Shown: one piece after another, positions 7,636 to 15,364 of the stretch
Layout of the letters: each line of letters begins with the position of its first letter
Numbering within the stretch: position 1 is the stretch's first letter
NCBI GenBank assembly: GCA_046732895.1
Contig: JBKPNZ010000045.1
Location: 1 to 64,000 of the forward strand
DNA length: 64,000 nt
Source of the DNA: JBKPNZ01 sp046732895
GTDB taxonomy: Bacteria > Actinomycetota > Thermoleophilia > Solirubrobacterales > 70-9
Direction: 5' to 3'
Made by a program: the position numbers and the translations under genes
Notes under the pieces: generated by a model
What the model was told of the DNA's origin: nothing
Databases searched by the model: none
What the model saw: only the letters and a program-made list of their open reading frames with translations

Positions 7636-8574
7636 TTGGCGGCCCCGATCCACCTCGCTCGCCGCGCCCTCGCGCTGGCCGTGCTTGCGCTCGCGGCGCT
7701 TGCCGCGCCGGCCCACGCGAGCATCCTCGACCCCAAGACCCCCCACTCGCCGAACGCGCACGACATCACCACGAGCTACTGGGTGATGCTCGCCGTCGTC
7801 GTGGTGCTCACGGTGGCCGTGAACGCCGTTCTGATCGTCGCGCTCATGCGCTTCCGGGAGCGGCGCGACCAGCGCCCGCCGCGACTCGCGGCCGGCCGGG
7901 GCGTCGTCCCACGGGCGGCTGCGGGCTTCGTCGTCCTCGCCATCGCAGTGTTCGTCTTTGGTGTGATCGAGACCTCGAACACCCGCTCCGTCGAGGCCTC
8001 GGGTCCCAACGGACTCACCGCCGGCACGGCGCGTTTCGCCCAGGTGGGACTGCGGAACGCCCCGCCGCTCAACCTCGCGCCCGGCACCCAGAACGCGCCG
8101 AACCCGCAGACCCAGGGGGCGCCCGAGGCGAAGGGCGGCCCTGTTGTCATCGACGCGATCGCGCAGCAGTGGCTGTGGCGGTTCGAGTATCCGGGCAACA
8201 ACCCGCAGTCGACCCCGCGCTTCACCTACGGCGAGCTGGTCGTGCCGGTGGACACGACGGTGATCCTGAACATCACCTCCACGGACGTCATGCACACCTG
8301 GTGGATCCCCAACCTCGGCGGACAGGTGCAGGCGGTGCCGGGGACCGTCTCGCAGACCTGGTTCAAGGCCGACCAGGAGGGCACCTTCAGGGGGGCGCCC
8401 ACGACCTTCTCGGGCACTTCCTATCCGGCGCTGCGGGCGTGGGTCAGGGTCGTCAGCCCGGAGGCCTACCAGGCGTACGTCGAGAGCCTCCAAAAGCAGC
8501 TGCTTGACGCGCAGGGAATCGTCCAGAAGCAGGTGTCGACGGACACCGGCCCGATCGGGGAGGTGAGTCCGTGA
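7636..8574 (+). CDS. Cytochrome oxidase subunit II homologue lacking the CuA site
   Basis: This 312-residue protein has a signal-like N-terminal helix, two membrane helices (about residues 48-72 and 94-112) and a cupredoxin domain. The subunit II motifs AQQWLWRFEYPG and DVMHTWWIPNLGGQ are kept. Against the intact subunit II at 18849-19646, the CuA loop has changed: ligand positions Cys, Glu, Cys, His and Met are now Pro255, Thr257, Ser259, Tyr263 and Leu266. Only His220 remains. It cannot form a binuclear CuA centre. Quinol oxidase subunits have also lost CuA, but here the partner subunit I is ligand-less too. The next gene overlaps by 4 bp (GTGA). Confidence 0.85.
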   Translation: MAAPIHLARRALALAVLALAALAAPAHASILDPKTPHSPNAHDITTSYWVMLAVVVVLTVAVNAVLIVALMRFRERRDQRPPRLAAGRGVVPRAAAGFVVLAIAVFVFGVIETSNTRSVEASGPNGLTAGTARFAQVGLRNAPPLNLAPGTQNAPNPQTQGAPEAKGGPVVIDAIAQQWLWRFEYPGNNPQSTPRFTYGELVVPVDTTVILNITSTDVMHTWWIPNLGGQVQAVPGTVSQTWFKADQEGTFRGAPTTFSGTSYPALRAWVRVVSPEAYQAYVESLQKQLLDAQGIVQKQVSTDTGPIGEVSP

Positions 8575-10307
8575 CCCCACCCCCCACCATCGCCCATCCC
8601 GAGGTCGTCACCCGCGGCGTCCCCAAGGCCCGGCCCGGCTGGATCGAGCGCGCGACGAGCGCCGACCACAAGTCGGTTGCTCTCCTCTATCTGGGTTCGG
8701 CCATGACGTTCCTGGTCGTCGCGGTCGCGGAGTTCGTGCTGATGCGGATTCAGCTGATCACGCCCGACGCCACGATCATCCACCCCGAGATCTTCGCCCG
8801 CATCCTCTCCGCGTCGGGGGTCACTTTGACGGTGCTCTTCGCCGTCCCGCTCGTGCTGGGGCTGATCGGCTATGTCGTGCCGCTGCAGATCGGGGCGCGC
8901 GGGGTCGCCTTCCCGCGCCTCGGGCTGCTCTCCGCCTGGCTCTACGTCGTGGGCGGCGCCGCCATCTACCTGAGCTTCCTGTGGACGGCGCCCGACGGCG
9001 GGGTTCTGGGGCTGCCGCCGCTCACCGACACGGTGTTCACGCCAAGCCATGGCGTCGACGCGTGGATCGTCGGCACCGGTCTCGCCGTGCTCGGGTTCGT
9101 CTGCTTCGCGATCAACCTGATCGCCACGATCCGCAACATGCGCGCACCGGGCATGGCGCGCCGCCGCATGCCGCTCTTCTCGTGGGCCGCGGGGGTCATC
9201 GGCTATGTGCTCCTGGTGATCGGCCCGGTGATGCTTGCGGCGCTCACGATGCTGATGATCGACCGCCACTTCTCCGGCGTCTTCTTCGACTCGGCGGAGG
9301 GTGGCGCGCCGCTCCTCTTCGAGCACTTCAGCTACATCTTCTTCACCGGCATCTACGTGATCGTGCTGCTCTTCGCCGGCGGGGTGATCTCGGAGATCCT
9401 GCCGCCGCTCTCCCGCAAGCCGATCTTCAGCCACCGCGCGGTGGCCGGCTCGTTCGTGGCGATCGCCGTGATGGGGACGCTCGCCTGGATGCAGAACATG
9501 TACTTCGCGCCGATCGACGCGGGCTGGGGCTACTTCGCGATGGTGATGTCGATCGGCCTGGCTGTCCCGATCGGGATCCTGCTCTTCACCTGGATCGGCA
9601 CGTTGTGGAGCGGGTCGATCCGCATGCGGGCGCCGATGCTCTACGCGCTGGCTGCGATCTCGACGCTGGTCTTCGGTCTTGCCGGAGAGCTCGCCTACTC
9701 GGTGATCCCGGTGGGCTGGCAGCTCGGCCACACGACGGCCTCGCAGGGCGACACCCTCTACGTCTTCGTCGGCGGCGCCGTCTTCGGCGGCTTTGCCGCG
9801 CTTCACTACTGGCTGCCGAAGATCACCGGGCGCCTGGTGAGCGAGGGCACGGCGAAGGCGGCGCTGGTCGGGATGTTGATCGGGGTTCACCTGTACGTGA
9901 TCCCGATGTTCCTGGCCGGCCTCGAGGGCCAGCCGGTGGACGTCTACAAGTTCTTCAGCGACGAGGGCGTCTCCGCCTACAACGCGATCGCCTCGATCGG
10001 CGCGTTCGTGCTCGCGATCGGGATCTTCCTGGAGCTCGGGACGCTCGCGCACAGCTATTCCCATGGCCTCCCGACCGGGCCGGATCCATGGGGTGGGTCG
10101 ACGCTCGAGTGGTTCGCGCTCTCGCCACCGCCTCCCCACAACTTCGACGCCGTCCCGGACGTTCGCAGCGGCGAGCCGCTGCTCGATATCCGCGAGGCCG
10201 TTCGCCGGCGCACCGAGGCCTGGGAGGCGCCCGAGCCGCTCGAGGTGCGGACGCCCGCCGCAGCGCCGGCCGAGGGCGACGCCGGCGACGACGCCCCCCT
10301 ATCCTGA
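8571..10307 (+). CDS. Heme-copper oxidase subunit I homologue lacking all heme and CuB ligands
   Basis: This 578-residue membrane protein follows the subunit I fold closely: GARGVAFPRL, IRNMRAPGM, VISEILPPLSRKPIF, HYWLPKITGR and WFALSPPPPHNF are all recognisable. Gap-free local alignment with the intact CtaD at 16902-18821 shows every metal-binding His replaced: low-spin heme His to Ser82, first CuB His to Thr259, the CuB His-His pair to Gln308-Asn309, high-spin heme His to Asp394, and the second low-spin His to Leu396. The cross-linked Tyr is Val263 and the K-channel Lys is Leu337. It cannot be a conventional oxidase, yet the frame and packing motifs are intact, so a non-redox role is likely. 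GTG start overlapping the upstream stop. Confidence 0.9.
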   Translation: MTPPPTIAHPEVVTRGVPKARPGWIERATSADHKSVALLYLGSAMTFLVVAVAEFVLMRIQLITPDATIIHPEIFARILSASGVTLTVLFAVPLVLGLIGYVVPLQIGARGVAFPRLGLLSAWLYVVGGAAIYLSFLWTAPDGGVLGLPPLTDTVFTPSHGVDAWIVGTGLAVLGFVCFAINLIATIRNMRAPGMARRRMPLFSWAAGVIGYVLLVIGPVMLAALTMLMIDRHFSGVFFDSAEGGAPLLFEHFSYIFFTGIYVIVLLFAGGVISEILPPLSRKPIFSHRAVAGSFVAIAVMGTLAWMQNMYFAPIDAGWGYFAMVMSIGLAVPIGILLFTWIGTLWSGSIRMRAPMLYALAAISTLVFGLAGELAYSVIPVGWQLGHTTASQGDTLYVFVGGAVFGGFAALHYWLPKITGRLVSEGTAKAALVGMLIGVHLYVIPMFLAGLEGQPVDVYKFFSDEGVSAYNAIASIGAFVLAIGIFLELGTLAHSYSHGLPTGPDPWGGSTLEWFALSPPPPHNFDAVPDVRSGEPLLDIREAVRRRTEAWEAPEPLEVRTPAAAPAEGDAGDDAPLS

Positions 10308-10312
10308 TCGCG

Positions 10313-11320
10313 ATGTTTCGAGTCGCCGCTCGTGGCGAAGCGGACGAGCTGCGCCGCTTCCGCAAGCTCGCCACCGCCACCATCGCCGCCACCTTCGCGC
10401 TGATCCTGATCGGCGGCACGGTGCGCGTGAGCGACTCCGGCCTCGGCTGCGGGGCCGCTGGCAGCGGCACCCACGGCTGGCCGCTGTGCGAGGGCGGACT
10501 GCTTCCGAACGTGGACGCAAACGCGATCGTCGAGTTCAGCCACCGCCTTGCGGCCACCGTCGTCGTCGTGCTGATCGCCGCCCTGGCGCTCCAGGCCTGG
10601 CGCCGCCTCAGGTCGCACCGCTGGCTGGTCCGGGGCACGATCGCCGCGGGTGTGCTGGTTCTGGCCCAGGCCGTCCTGGGGGGGATCACCGTCGAGAATG
10701 ACCTGCACGAGTACCTCGTGGCCGCCCATCTGGGGCTGGCGATGCTGCTGCTCGGGCTGCTGCTCGTCCTGCGCCGCGCAGCGGAGCCCGAGCGCGAGCG
10801 CGTCGACGGCTCGCGCGCGTTGCGGGTGCTCGCCATCACGTCCGTCGTGCTGGTGCTCTGCACGATCGTCGCGGGCGGCGTCGTCGCCGGCACGGAGGGC
10901 GAGGGCACGGCGTCGGAGCCCGTGCTCGGAGCGCACCTCGCCTGCGGGCAGCAGTTCCCGGGCTGCGTCGAGCGGTTCATGCCATTCGGCTCGGGCCGCC
11001 TGATCGACATCCAGCTCACGCACCGCCTGTTCATGTACCTGACGGCGATCTCGGTGATCGCGATGGCCGCGGTCGCGCTGCGCGACCGGGTCCGCAGCCG
11101 CGCCTTCTATGTCGCGGTGGCGCTGCTTGTCGGCCAGATCCTCCTTGGCGCCCTGAACGTGTGGCTCGGCAAGCACCCCGGCCTGATCGTCGCCCACCTG
11201 ACGCTGGCCACGGTGCTCTGGGGGACCGTTGTCTACGCGGCGACGACCCTGCTCGCGGCGCCCGCGCCCGACGCGGAGGCGCTGCGCTCGCGCAGAGCTC
11301 CTGAGACGGCGGCGGCCTGA
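10313..11320 (+). CDS. ctaA: Heme A synthase (COX15/CtaA family)
   Basis: This 335-residue, eight-helix membrane protein oxidises heme O to heme A for aa3 oxidases. Four helix histidines expected of the two heme sites are present: EFSHRLAA, VAAHLGLA, LTHRLFMYL and VAHLTLAT. The periplasmic loops carry two Cys pairs (CGAAGSGTHGWPLC and CGQQFPGC), as in type-B Bacillus-like enzymes. The ATG is 5 bp after the upstream stop, and the TGATG junction overlaps ctaB by 1 bp, so translation is coupled. This places heme A production in the operon of the ligand-less subunits. Confidence 0.92.
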   Translation: MFRVAARGEADELRRFRKLATATIAATFALILIGGTVRVSDSGLGCGAAGSGTHGWPLCEGGLLPNVDANAIVEFSHRLAATVVVVLIAALALQAWRRLRSHRWLVRGTIAAGVLVLAQAVLGGITVENDLHEYLVAAHLGLAMLLLGLLLVLRRAAEPERERVDGSRALRVLAITSVVLVLCTIVAGGVVAGTEGEGTASEPVLGAHLACGQQFPGCVERFMPFGSGRLIDIQLTHRLFMYLTAISVIAMAAVALRDRVRSRAFYVAVALLVGQILLGALNVWLGKHPGLIVAHLTLATVLWGTVVYAATTLLAAPAPDAEALRSRRAPETAAA

Positions 11321-12240
11321 TGGAATCCGCGACCTCAACGCAGCCCGTCGGCGCCTTCGCGCAGCCACGCTCGGGCCGCATCGTGCGGACCCTGCGCGAC
11401 TACGTCGCGCTGACCAAGCCGCGGATCATCTCGCTGCTCCTGCTGACGACCGTGACGACGATGTTCGTCGCCGACCCCTCGGGCCCGCCCCTCTCGGTGA
11501 TTCTCTGGACCATGCTCGGGGGCTACCTTGCGGCGGGGGGCGCGGGGGCGATCAACCACTACCTCGACCGTGACCGCGACGCTCGGATGTCCCGAACGTG
11601 CGGCCGGCCGCTGGTGGCGGGGCGAATCGACCCGATTCACGGCCTCGTCTTCGGGATCGCGCTCGGCGTGCTCGCCACCGTGCAGCTGTGGATCACGGTC
11701 AACGGCCTCGCCGCGGTGCTCTCGCTCGCCGGCCTGCTGGGCTACGCGATCGTCTACACGGTGTGGCTGAAGCCGCTGACGCCGCAGAACATCGTCATCG
11801 GCGGCGCCGCCGGCGCGATGCCGCCGCTCGTGGGATGGGCCGCCGCGACCGGGGGACTCACGCTCGATGCGCTCGTTCCGTTCGCGATCGTCTTCTTCTG
11901 GACTCCGCCCCACTTCTGGGCGCTCTCGCTTCTGATCAAGGACGACTACGCCCGCACGGGGGTGCCGATGATGCCCGTGGTGAAGGGCGAGCCCGCCACG
12001 CGGCGCCTCATCCTCGGCTACTCGATCCTGCTCGTCGCGATTACGACGATCCCCGTGGCGACCGGACTGTTGGGCCTGCCCTACCTGGTGACGGCGCTGG
12101 CGTTGGGCATTGGCTTCGTCGGGCTCTCGGCCCGGCTGGCGCTGCGGCCGAGCCGAAGGGCGGCCCTGCGCCTGTATCTGGCGTCGCTCGCGTACCTGGC
12201 CCTGCTCTTCCTGGCGATGGCGCTGGACGCGGCGTTGTAG
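11320..12240 (+). CDS. ctaB: Protoheme IX farnesyltransferase (heme O synthase)
   Basis: This 306-residue UbiA-family prenyltransferase attaches farnesyl to heme B, giving heme O. The first Asp-rich motif is clear in NHYLDRDRDARMSRTCGRPL (usual NxxxDxxxDxxMxRTxxRP), followed by a membrane helix array and the second Asp-rich loop LLIKDDYARTGVPMMP. The ATG overlaps the ctaA stop. Together with ctaA it supplies the cofactor needed by the conventional oxidase encoded at 15-19 kb, because the adjacent subunit I homologue has no heme ligands. Confidence 0.95.
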   Translation: MESATSTQPVGAFAQPRSGRIVRTLRDYVALTKPRIISLLLLTTVTTMFVADPSGPPLSVILWTMLGGYLAAGGAGAINHYLDRDRDARMSRTCGRPLVAGRIDPIHGLVFGIALGVLATVQLWITVNGLAAVLSLAGLLGYAIVYTVWLKPLTPQNIVIGGAAGAMPPLVGWAAATGGLTLDALVPFAIVFFWTPPHFWALSLLIKDDYARTGVPMMPVVKGEPATRRLILGYSILLVAITTIPVATGLLGLPYLVTALALGIGFVGLSARLALRPSRRAALRLYLASLAYLALLFLAMALDAAL

Positions 12241-12255
12241 TAGAACCCCGCCGAA

Positions 12256-12360
12256 GTGGACCGCCGACTCGCACTGCGCAACATGAAGACCGGCCTGGCG
12301 CTAGCCGGCCTGGCGCTCACGGTCTTCGGGCTCGCCTTCCTGGCTTCGGTGCTCTTCTGA
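12256..12360 (+). CDS. 34-residue single-helix protein, probable oxidase small assembly protein
   Basis: GTG at 12256 opens a 34-residue frame, beginning VDRRLALRNMKTGLALAG and ending in a single hydrophobic helix that finishes LASVLF. The positively charged N-terminus followed by one helix resembles the small assembly proteins found next to ctaB in many oxidase operons; that match is by pattern only. Its stop (TGA) overlaps the start of the next gene as TGATG, which supports real translation. It lies 15 bp after ctaB. Confidence 0.55.
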   Translation: MDRRLALRNMKTGLALAGLALTVFGLAFLASVLF

Positions 12361-12635
12361 TGGCCGCCCCGGATGCCCCTCCCGAGCTGACGGAGCTCGT
12401 CTACGTCCCTGAGCCGTCCTGGCAGCCGGCGCTGATCGCCGTCGGGCTGGGCGCGATGCTCGCGGGCATCTTCATGGGGTGGTTCTTCACGGCCGTCGGA
12501 GTCGTGATCCTCCTCGCCGGCCTGATCGGCTGGCTCGCCAACGCGGGCGATCAGTTGCAGCGGCTTCCGCGCCGCCAGGAGCTGACCTCAGCGGTCATCC
12601 CCGCGACGCCGATGCGTCGCGCGGGGCGCCGCTAG
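12360..12635 (+). CDS. 91-residue two-helix membrane protein, CtaF/subunit IV-like
   Basis: ATG at 12360 overlaps the preceding stop. The 91-residue product has a short cytoplasmic start with acidic residues, two adjacent hydrophobic helices (about residues 23-41 and 43-60) separated by a Gly-Trp-Phe turn, and an Arg-rich tail. Size and layout resemble the actinobacterial subunit IV (CtaF) of aa3 oxidases, though I see no decisive motif. As the last gene in the run with the ligand-less subunits, it could belong to that complex or to the conventional oxidase. Confidence 0.55.
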   Translation: MAAPDAPPELTELVYVPEPSWQPALIAVGLGAMLAGIFMGWFFTAVGVVILLAGLIGWLANAGDQLQRLPRRQELTSAVIPATPMRRAGRR

Positions 12636-12641
12636 CGCGCC

Positions 12642-13064
12642 TCAGACGGCGCTCTGCTCGGCCTCGGGCGGCGTCATCCCGGAGGTTGCGCCCTCCGAGG
12701 TCCAGCAGCGCACGATGTCGCGCATCGAGAGGATTCCCACGAGCTCGCCGCCCTCGACGACCACCAGGTGCCGGATGTGCCGCCGCGACATCTCCATCGC
12801 CGCCCGCTCGAGGCTCCAAGCCGGCGAGGCGGAGATCACCTCGCCCGACATGTGATCCGCGACGCGCTCCGCGTCGGGGTCCTGACCGCGCCCGATGGAG
12901 TTGAGGATGTCGCGCTCGGAGACCACGGCAGGGCCGGGGGCCTCCTCGTCCATGACGACCGCGGCGCCGACGCCCTTCTCGGTCATGCGCCGTGCCACCT
13001 CGCGCAGGGTGTGACCCGGTCCCACGGTGAGAATGACGCTTGACATGCCGTCGCGGACTTCCAT
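12642..13064 (-). CDS. CBS-domain pair protein
   Basis: This 140-residue protein consists of two CBS motifs. The first runs from about residue 10 to 65 (TLREVARRMTEKGVGAAVVMD, then SERDIL) and the second from about 80 to 130 (SLERAAMEMSRRHIRHLVVV, then GILSMRDIV). CBS pairs bind adenosine ligands such as AMP, ATP or SAM and act as energy or redox sensors. A GGGAGA ribosome site precedes the ATG at 13064; a second ATG six codons later is also possible. It points away from the cytochrome c gene, with 168 bp between starts, and converges on the oxidase-like operon. Confidence 0.85.
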   Translation of the reverse strand: MEVRDGMSSVILTVGPGHTLREVARRMTEKGVGAAVVMDEEAPGPAVVSERDILNSIGRGQDPDAERVADHMSGEVISASPAWSLERAAMEMSRRHIRHLVVVEGGELVGILSMRDIVRCWTSEGATSGMTPPEAEQSAV

Positions 13065-13217
13065 ATTCGAGCGATCTCCCCTTCTTGCTGTGCGCGGTCC
13101 CGTGCCGCCGCCGCGGTGCGATCTGCGGCCCCGGCGGCGCCAAGTGCAGATTGACTCAACCCTACAAGAATCGCCCCCTGAGGCCCGGCCGTGCCGAGGT
13201 CCTAGGCGGGCGGGGAA

Positions 13218-13223
13218 TATAGG
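13218..13223 (+). promoter_or_regulatory. -10 box TATAGG that argues for the GTG start of the cytochrome c gene
   Basis: TATAGG lies immediately before an ATG at 13224, too close for initiation upstream of it, but exactly 9 nt before the in-frame GTG at 13233. That is the same spacing as other leaderless-looking genes in the window, so the GTG is the better start. Confidence 0.35.
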
Positions 13224-13232
13224 ATGCCCGCC

Positions 13233-13946
13233 GTGACGAGCGCTCGACCTCGGTGGCGGGTGAAGGCGGGGCCGGCGGCGCTGGCCCTCGTCGCGCTGGC
13301 CGTGACCGCGTTCGCCGGCTGCGGCATGAACGAGGACGCGAACATCGATCGCGGGCGCCAGCTGTTCGTGGCGAAGTGCGGTACCTGCCACACGCTCTCC
13401 CAGGCGGGGACCACCGCAACCATCGGGCCTAACCTCGACGCCGCCTTCCTGACCGCCCGTCACGAGGGGGCTGACTCCGACACGATCGCTGGGGTCGTCA
13501 GCCGCCAGATCGAGGGCCCGCGGCCGGCGGAGCCCGATCAGACCTCGATCTACATGCCACCAGACCTGGTCACCGGCCAGGACCGCAAGGACGTGGCCGC
13601 GTACGTGGGGAGCGTCGCGGGCACAGGGCAGAAGCCGCCGACGGTCCCCGGCCCGGCAGGGGCGCAGGTCTTCGCGAACAACGGCTGTGGGGGCTGTCAC
13701 ACGCTGGCCGTGGCGAGTACGACCGGCACCGTCGGGCCGGTGCTCGACGACGTCCTCCCCGGTCAGAGCGCGAAGGAGATCGAGCAGTCGATCACCGACC
13801 CGAACGCGAAGGTCGAGCAGGGCTTCCCGGCGAACACGATGCCGGCGACCTACGGCGACACGATTCAGCCTGACGACCTGAAATCGCTCGTCGCCTACCT
13901 CGTCCAATGCGCGGGGCCGAAGGCCCCATCCTCCTGCAGCAAGTAG
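13233..13946 (+). CDS. Diheme c-type cytochrome lipoprotein
   Basis: The product has about 237 residues and a lipoprotein signal (hydrophobic run ending TAFAGC, so the mature chain starts at that Cys). Two class I cytochrome domains follow, each with a CxxCH: CGTCH and CGGCH. Candidate axial Met ligands are in YMPPDL and NTMPATYGD. It should be anchored on the outer face of the membrane and carry electrons to the CuA site of the conventional oxidase encoded downstream on the other strand. The two domains look like an internal duplication. Start chosen at GTG 13233; ATG 13224 is the longer option. Confidence 0.88.
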   Translation: MTSARPRWRVKAGPAALALVALAVTAFAGCGMNEDANIDRGRQLFVAKCGTCHTLSQAGTTATIGPNLDAAFLTARHEGADSDTIAGVVSRQIEGPRPAEPDQTSIYMPPDLVTGQDRKDVAAYVGSVAGTGQKPPTVPGPAGAQVFANNGCGGCHTLAVASTTGTVGPVLDDVLPGQSAKEIEQSITDPNAKVEQGFPANTMPATYGDTIQPDDLKSLVAYLVQCAGPKAPSSCSK

Positions 13947-13953
13947 GCGGTCG

Positions 13954-14622
13954 CTACGAGGCCTGGACGGCCGGGCTTGCGGCCTCGGCCTCGAGGTCGA
14001 CGACCACGTGCGTGACCGGCAGCGGCACCTCCCGCTTGGCGCGTTCGACGACGCCTCCCTCGAGCCACTTCGAGCGCTCGGGCGGATGCGTGGAGATGAC
14101 CACCTCGTCAGCCGGGAACTCGCGCAGCGCGTCCTCCAGCGCCGCGTTCGGCTCGTGGTGATCGCCAACGTGCCCGCTGGCCTCGAGCCCGGCGGCCTTC
14201 ATGGCGTCGAGCGAGCGGCGTAGGCGCGCTCGCGCTTCCTCCAGCGCCGCATCGACATCAGAGGCCCAATGCTGCAGTTGGGAGCTCGTGAGCGCCGGCA
14301 CGACGACGAGGATCTCCGAGTTACGGCCCTCGGTGCGCCTTCGGAGCTCGTCGAGCAGCGCTCGCCCGGCGACGGTCTCGTTCGCGACGACGACGATGCG
14401 ATGGACGCGGTCATCGGCGGGTGCGACCTCGGCCCGCCTTGGCAGCGAGCCGCGGGAGCCGCGCCAGATAAGCCCGATCCCGATCCCGAGCTCGAGGCCG
14501 AGCACGATCGCCCCAGCCAGCGGGTCGATGATCAGCGCGAAGGCGATGACGACGAGCGCCGCCGCCCCGATGATCACGACCAGGCGGAACATCTCGGCCT
14601 CGGAACGCAGCGGGTTGTGCAT
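13954..14622 (-). CDS. Membrane-anchored universal-stress-like protein
   Basis: This 222-residue protein has an N-terminal pair of hydrophobic helices (about residues 12-48) and then a USP-like alpha/beta domain: HRIVVVANETVAG, SEILVVVPAL, DEVVISTHPPERSKWLEG and PVTHVVVD. It converges closely on the cytochrome c gene (7 bp between stops). The segment STxxxxxSKWL is shared with the tandem USP protein inside the ctaD-ctaE operon, so the two are related and both associated with oxidase genes. A GAGGAG ribosome site precedes the ATG. Function unknown; nucleotide binding not assured. Confidence 0.7.
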   Translation of the reverse strand: MHNPLRSEAEMFRLVVIIGAAALVVIAFALIIDPLAGAIVLGLELGIGIGLIWRGSRGSLPRRAEVAPADDRVHRIVVVANETVAGRALLDELRRRTEGRNSEILVVVPALTSSQLQHWASDVDAALEEARARLRRSLDAMKAAGLEASGHVGDHHEPNAALEDALREFPADEVVISTHPPERSKWLEGGVVERAKREVPLPVTHVVVDLEAEAASPAVQAS

Positions 14623-14723
14623 CGTGGCTCCTCTACCCGGCAGGTGGCCCGAATCTAACTTCCTGCTGGGGTATACGGCCTCGCGCGCAGCGGAGGTTCA
14701 GGCGCGGCGACTTTCGCCGGGCG

Positions 14724-15113
14724 TCAGCCGGGCGGCATCTCGTCGAACTGGGGCGCGTCGTCGCCGATCTGGTGCCAGCTCGCCTTGTACGCGACCTGCT
14801 GGTGGAAGCTCGGCTCGAGGTCGAGGTCGCTCATCAGCCCTGCGGCGACGAAGTACTTCTCGCCGAGGTCGTCGTAGATGCTGGATCCGCAGTTGCTGCA
14901 GAAGTTGCGGGGGGCAAGCTCGCTCGTGTAGGTCTTGACCAGGTCCTCGCCCTTCGTGAACCTGAAGTTCTCCTTGGCCACGACCACCCCTGCAAGGCTC
15001 GAACCCGTCCATCGCTGGCAGCGACTGCAGTGGCAGTAGCCCAGCGCCTCGGGATCCTGCACCTCGTACTCGACGCCGTCACACAAGCACGATCCAGTGA
15101 GCGTTTCAGTCAT
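14724..15113 (-). CDS. GFA / CENP-V family zinc protein
   Basis: This 129-residue protein has the Cys-rich zinc-binding pattern of the glutathione-dependent formaldehyde-activating (GFA) family: GSCLCDGVEY, then GYCHCSRCQRWTGS, then NFCSNCGSSIY. Many members have no proven formaldehyde role, so this is a family call only. The ATG at 15113 has a strong GGAGGAGAGG ribosome site. It stands alone on the minus strand, downstream of a stem-loop that follows ctaE. Confidence 0.85.
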   Translation of the reverse strand: MTETLTGSCLCDGVEYEVQDPEALGYCHCSRCQRWTGSSLAGVVVAKENFRFTKGEDLVKTYTSELAPRNFCSNCGSSIYDDLGEKYFVAAGLMSDLDLEPSFHQQVAYKASWHQIGDDAPQFDEMPPG

Positions 15114-15239
15114 CCTGACCTCTCCTCCAGTTGGCGTTGAAACGATCCGCGGCAACGCTACCACCGGCACGGCGAGGTCGGGTGGAGGGTTCCTTAGGTG
15201 GGGAAGGAGCCCTGGCGGGGTGGTCCGAAGAGGTCGCCT

Positions 15240-15278
15240 TTGGCGCCTTCCTGTCGTGTATCGACAATAAGGCGCCAA
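15240..15278. terminator. Long stem-loop after ctaE
   Basis: TTGGCGCCTT and AAGGCGCCAA form a perfect 10-bp outer stem. TGTCG and CGACA form an inner 5-bp stem, with 2-nt bulges between and a 5-nt loop. It lies 87 bp beyond the ctaE stop in the 251-bp gap before the GFA gene, so it probably ends the oxidase transcript or stabilises its 3' end. There is no clear U-run, so it is not a textbook intrinsic terminator. Confidence 0.5.
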
Positions 15279-15364
15279 GCGCGGCCCGCAGGCGCCTGAC
15301 CGGCTTCCCCACAAGCCCCCTCAACGCCACGCGCCATGCACCCTGTGGCGGTAGACCGCTGGCG

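Noticed and set aside
8571..10307. Reading the subunit I homologue as a quinol oxidase or nitric oxide reductase
   Set aside because: Both keep the heme and metal histidines; none of the six is present here.
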